Assembly: GCA_013813145.1 (NCBI GenBank)
Contig: JACCSE010000327.1
Span: forward strand, 1-15,854
From: Gemmatimonadales bacterium
GTDB lineage: Bacteria > Gemmatimonadota > Gemmatimonadetes > Gemmatimonadales > GWC2-71-9
Length of the DNA stretch: 15,854 bases
Direction: 5' to 3'
Part shown: positions 12,870 to 15,854 of the stretch, in pieces
Layout: every line of letters starts with the position of its first letter
Numbering within the stretch: position 1 is the first letter of the stretch
Made by a program: the position numbers and the translations under genes
The notes under the pieces: model-generated
Database searches by the model: none
The model's input: the letters and a program-made list of their open reading frames with translations, nothing else
What the model was told of the DNA's origin: nothing

Positions 12870-14193
12870 GGCGCTCCTCCACATACCCCCCCACCTGCTC
12901 CAGCGCGACCCGCTCCTGCTGCATCGAGTCGCGGTGGCGGACGGTGACGGTGTGGTCGGTGAGAGTCGCGCCGTCGACCGTGATGCCGAAGGGGGTGCCT
13001 GCTTCGTCCATCCGGCGGTAGCGGCGGCCGATGGCGCCGCTGTCGTCGTAGAAGGCGGGGAGACGGCGCTTGAGATCGTGATACAGCTGGGTGGCGACCT
13101 CGGGCATGCCGTCCTTCCGGACCAGCGGAAAGACTCCGGCCTTGATCGGCGCCACCGAGGGGTGCAGGCCGAGCACGACGCGGGTCTCGCCTTCGACCTC
13201 CTCCTCGCGGTAGGCATCCACCAGCACGGTGAGGGCCACCCGGTCGGCGCCGGCGGAGGTCTCCACGATGTAGGGGAGGTAGCGCTCGTTCGACGCCTGC
13301 TCGAAGTACTCCAGCTTCTTGCCGGAGAACTCCGCGTGACGGCCGAGGTCGAAATCGCCCCGGTTGTGAATCCCCTCGATCTCCTGCCAGCCGAAGGGAA
13401 ACTCATACTGAATGTCGTACGCGGCGCGAGCGTAGTGGGCCAGCTCCTCCGGTCCGTGCTGGTGCCACTGCAGCCGCGCCGGCGTGAGGCCGAGCGAGTG
13501 GTGCCACTGCATCCGCCACTCGCGCCACCGCTCGAACCATTCGGCGTCGCTTCCCGGCTTCACGAAGAACTGCATCTCCATCTGCTCGAACTCGCGGGTC
13601 CGGAAAATGAAGTTGCCCGGCGTGATCTCGTTACGGAACGCCTTGCCAATTTGGGCGATGCCGAACGGGATCTTCTGCCGGCTGCTCTGGAGCACGTTCA
13701 GGTAGTTCACGTAGATGCCCTGCGCCGTCTCCGGCCGCAGGTACACCACGGCGGCCTGCTCCTCCACCGGGCCCATGAAGGTCTTGAACATCAGATTGAA
13801 GAGCCGAGGCTCGGTGAGCGTTCCCCGGCTGCCGCAGACCGGGCATTGGGCGTCGGGCTGCCCCGGCGTGCCCTTGATCCGTGGATCGTCGGCCCGAAAT
13901 CGGTTCTTGCAGTGCCGGCAGTCCACCAGCGGATCGGTGAAGCCGGCCACGTGCCCCGACGCCTCCCACACCCGGGGGTGCATCAGGATGGCGGCATCCA
14001 GACCCTCGATATCGTCCCGCGCGTGGACCATGGCCCGCCACCAGCGGTCCTTCACGTTCTTTTTGAGCTCCACCCCCAGCGGACCGTAGTCCCACACCGA
14101 GCCCAGCCCGCCGTAGATCTCTGAGGATTGGAACACGAAGCCTCGGCGCTTGGCCAGCGAGACCAGCTTGTCCATCAGGGAGGTGTCGGCCAT
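12859..14193 (-). CDS. glyQS: Glycyl-tRNA synthetase, single-chain class II type
   Basis: This 444-residue enzyme charges tRNA-Gly. It is the dimeric bacterial/eukaryotic-like type rather than the alpha2beta2 type. Motifs include LAKRRGFVFQSSEIYGGLGS near the start, a zinc-ribbon-like insertion with Cys92/Cys95 and Cys117/Cys120, PRLFNLMFKT, YLRPETAQGIYVNY, motif 2 FGIAQIGKAFRNEITPGNF followed by RTREFEQMEMQFF, and motif 3 SAGADRVALTVL. The C-terminal anticodon-binding domain (from about 355, ETRVVLGLHPSVAPIKAGVF) is complete. The chosen ATG at 14193 gives the usual start MADTSLMDKLVSLAKRRGF; longer frames add low-quality sequence. The last residues LSS and the stop codon come from the TGTCATCC-type repeat. 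The 94-bp gap upstream shows no clear promoter. Confidence 0.96.
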   Translation of the reverse strand: MADTSLMDKLVSLAKRRGFVFQSSEIYGGLGSVWDYGPLGVELKKNVKDRWWRAMVHARDDIEGLDAAILMHPRVWEASGHVAGFTDPLVDCRHCKNRFRADDPRIKGTPGQPDAQCPVCGSRGTLTEPRLFNLMFKTFMGPVEEQAAVVYLRPETAQGIYVNYLNVLQSSRQKIPFGIAQIGKAFRNEITPGNFIFRTREFEQMEMQFFVKPGSDAEWFERWREWRMQWHHSLGLTPARLQWHQHGPEELAHYARAAYDIQYEFPFGWQEIEGIHNRGDFDLGRHAEFSGKKLEYFEQASNERYLPYIVETSAGADRVALTVLVDAYREEEVEGETRVVLGLHPSVAPIKAGVFPLVRKDGMPEVATQLYHDLKRRLPAFYDDSGAIGRRYRRMDEAGTPFGITVDGATLTDHTVTVRHRDSMQQERVALEQVGGYVEERLSS

Positions 14194-14287
14194 CGAATCC
14201 AGGATTGAGGGGGAGCCGAAACGAGACAATCGGGAAAGATAGGAGCGGGAGGGGGGGCCGAGGAAGCGGCGGCACCCGCGGGACAAC

Positions 14288-15283
14288 CTAGCGGCGAGTC
14301 CGCGTCTTTTCGCGAATGTCCCGTACGATCAGCTCCCCATGCCCCCGGGCATTCTCGATGAACAGCCGGTTGGCGTCGTTTCCGCTGGCGATGACGCCGG
14401 CCAGATAGCAGCCGGGCACCGTCGTAGCCATCGTCCGCTCGTCGTGGCTCGGGATGCCGGTAGCCGAATCAATCGGCACGCCGAGCCGGCGGAGCAGCGC
14501 GGTGTCCGCATGGTACCCGGTCATCGCGAGCACCGCGTCGGTCGGCAGGCATTCCACCTCGCCGCTCGCGTCGCTGATGACTTCCACGTTGGTCGGGCTG
14601 ATGGCGCGCACCCGGGAACGCCAACGGACCGCGATGCTCCCTTCCTTCACCCGATTGACGATGTCGGGGAGTACCCACGGCTTGACCGTCCGGTCGAATC
14701 CTTCGCCGAGGTGCACCAGCGTGACGGCCGCGCCAGCCCGCCAGCACTCGAGTGCCGCGTCCACGCTGCTGTTCCCCGCCCCGATCACGACCACGCGGCG
14801 GCGCCAGTAGGGGTGGCCCTCGGTGAAATAGTGGGTGACGTGAGGCAGGTCCTCCCCCGAAATGCCGAGGAAGTTGGGGTTGTCGTAGTGGCCGGTGGCG
14901 AAGACCACGGCGTCTGCCAGGTAGGTCCTGGCATCATGGGGCCGGCGGACTTCCACTCGAAAGCCGGCTTCGCCATCGCGCCGTACGTCCACGACCTCCT
15001 CGCCCGGCCGGATATCCAGCTCGAAGTGCTCGGCCACGCGGCGGTAGTACAGCAGCCCGTCCTTCCGCGTGGGCTTCTCATGGCTGGAAATGAACGGGAC
15101 GCCGCCGATCTCGATCCGCTCGGGCGTGGAGAAGAAGGTCATCCCCAGCGGGTAACGCTCGATGGTGGACACGATGGTCCGCCGGTCGAGCAACACGCAG
15201 CTCAGAACCGCCTGCTTCGCCGCGACTCCCACCGCGAGCCCGCAGGGGCCGGCACCGATGACGAGGAGCTCGGTGGAATCCAT
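14288..15283 (-). CDS. ypdA: YpdA-family FAD/NADPH oxidoreductase, putative bacillithiol disulfide reductase
   Basis: This 331-residue flavoprotein has an FAD-binding motif at the N-terminus (LLVIGAGPCGLAVG) and an NADPH-binding motif VVVIGAGNSSVDAALE in the middle. Family features are YPLGMTFFSTPERIEIGGVPF after the first fold and VFATGHYDNPN; the C-terminal part ends in GCYLAGVIASGNDANRLFIE, typical of YpdA. Cys14 in GPCG is the position of the conserved single cysteine reported as important in Staphylococcus YpdA/Bdr. The expected role is reduction of oxidised bacillithiol with NADPH in the cytoplasm. It starts at the ATG at 15283 with AGAGG 4 bases upstream, and stops 94 bp before the glyQS start. 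The alternative is a general thioredoxin-reductase-like enzyme, but the TFFST/IEIGG block points to YpdA. Confidence 0.9.
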   Translation of the reverse strand: MDSTELLVIGAGPCGLAVGVAAKQAVLSCVLLDRRTIVSTIERYPLGMTFFSTPERIEIGGVPFISSHEKPTRKDGLLYYRRVAEHFELDIRPGEEVVDVRRDGEAGFRVEVRRPHDARTYLADAVVFATGHYDNPNFLGISGEDLPHVTHYFTEGHPYWRRRVVVIGAGNSSVDAALECWRAGAAVTLVHLGEGFDRTVKPWVLPDIVNRVKEGSIAVRWRSRVRAISPTNVEVISDASGEVECLPTDAVLAMTGYHADTALLRRLGVPIDSATGIPSHDERTMATTVPGCYLAGVIASGNDANRLFIENARGHGELIVRDIREKTRTRR

Positions 15284-15307
15284 GGGGCCTCTAGAAGAAG
15301 GAGAACA

Positions 15308-15374
15308 GTAAACGGGGAACGGGGAACGGGAGCTGCCGCAAGAACCCGTTCACCGTTCCCCGTTCACCGTTCAC
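15308..15374. repeat. Heptamer-built hairpin repeat, copy 2, overlapping the purA stop
   Basis: The core arms are aacggggaacggggaacggg (15311-15330) and cccgttcaccgttccccgtt (15345-15364): 19 of 20 positions pair, with a 14-base loop. Arms are tandem 7-base units CGGGGAA / CGGTGAA, the same plan as the element at 3821-3887. The outermost unit on the purA side contains the TGA stop of purA (15373-15371). The element fills the 87-bp gap between purA and ypdA and may end purA transcription. Confidence 0.88.
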
Positions 15375-15854
15375 GCCGTCTCAACTTCGATGATCTGATC
15401 CCTCCGCGTTCCCACGCTGACATACCGCACCGGCACGCCGGAGAGGGTCTCGAGGCGGTCGAGGTAGCTTCGCGCCTCCGCCGGGAGATCGGTAAGTCGG
15501 CGGGCGCTGCCGGTGGGGCGGCCCCAGCCGGGCAGTACCTCGTATACCGGCTGCACCCGGCCCAACGCCTCGACCTCGGCGGGCATCTCGTCACACCGCT
15601 CGCCGTCGAGCAGGTATCCAGTGCAGACCGGGATCTCGGTGAAGCTGTCGAGCACATCGAGCTTGGTGACGGCGAGCCCGGTGAGACCGTTGACCCTGGC
15701 GGCGTAGCGCACCACGGTGGCGTCGAACCAGCCGCAGCGGCGCGGCCGGCCCGTCACCGCCCCGAATTCACCGCCCAGCTCGCGGAGGCGCTCACCGTGC
15801 GGGCTCGCCGCCTCGGTCGGGAGCGGGCCGTTGCCCACCCGCGTGGTGTACGCC
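15371..15854 (-). CDS. purA: Adenylosuccinate synthetase, C-terminal fragment
   Basis: The window holds the last 160 residues; the gene continues past the right edge. The enzyme makes adenylosuccinate from IMP, aspartate and GTP, in AMP synthesis. Diagnostic strings are AYTTRVGNGPLPTE at the edge, VTGRPRRCGWFDATVVRYAA, NGLTGLAVTKLDVLDSFTEI, YEVLPGWGRPT and the closing region VRYVSVGTRRDQIIEVE. No unusual residue is seen in these blocks. The stop codon falls in the hairpin repeat that separates it from ypdA. Confidence 0.96.
   Translation of the reverse strand, partial: AYTTRVGNGPLPTEAASPHGERLRELGGEFGAVTGRPRRCGWFDATVVRYAARVNGLTGLAVTKLDVLDSFTEIPVCTGYLLDGERCDEMPAEVEALGRVQPVYEVLPGWGRPTGSARRLTDLPAEARSYLDRLETLSGVPVRYVSVGTRRDQIIEVETA

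Noticed and set aside
12934..14124. Plus-strand frame of 396 residues opposite glyQS
   Set aside because: Antisense of a certain synthetase gene; composition is that of reversed codons.

Overview
The window is about 15.9 kb of GC-rich bacterial chromosome. Genes are packed tightly, several start codons overlap the preceding stop codon (ATGA or GTGA), and Shine-Dalgarno sequences are often weak. Protein style (a TonB receptor whose mature N-terminus is rich in D, T and R, a lipoprotein with a polyproline linker, many short unknown proteins) and the short TGTCATCC-type hairpin repeats suggest a soil or sediment member of Gemmatimonadota. That assignment is inference from remembered resemblance; no 16S or other phylogenetic marker was analysed. 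All genes lie on the minus strand except one TonB-dependent receptor.

Layout on the + coordinate axis. Positions 1-1544 (minus) hold an overlapping run: an ornithine cyclodeaminase of the LOR/SDH (TIGR00300) family, an unknown 124-residue protein, and the first 32 codons of a Fur-family regulator that runs off the window. A 163-bp gap containing a 13-bp-arm hairpin separates this run from a divergent TonB-dependent outer-membrane receptor (1708-3819, plus). The receptor converges on a secreted lipoprotein made of two tandem copies of a TIM-barrel-like domain (3906-5666). A heptamer-built hairpin lies between these two genes.

From 12788 down to 9303 (minus) lies the most interesting part: six closely spaced genes encoding a minimal zincin metallopeptidase, an exported YncE-type beta-propeller with many Cys and His, a 90-residue unknown, a ubiquitin-like beta-grasp protein, an 86-residue two-helix membrane protein, and a histone-deacetylase-fold amidohydrolase. 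After a repeat element, two more minus-strand genes follow: a dipeptide epimerase (peptidoglycan recycling) overlapping priA (replication restart) by ATGA.

Upstream of the six-gene run is single-chain glycyl-tRNA synthetase, then a YpdA-type bacillithiol disulfide reductase, then the C-terminal part of adenylosuccinate synthetase, cut by the window edge. Five hairpin repeat elements of three types occur in intergenic space. Two of them supply the stop codon of the neighbouring gene (glyQS and purA). I see no rRNA, tRNA, CRISPR array, transposase or prophage, and no gene-free stretch longer than 300 bases.
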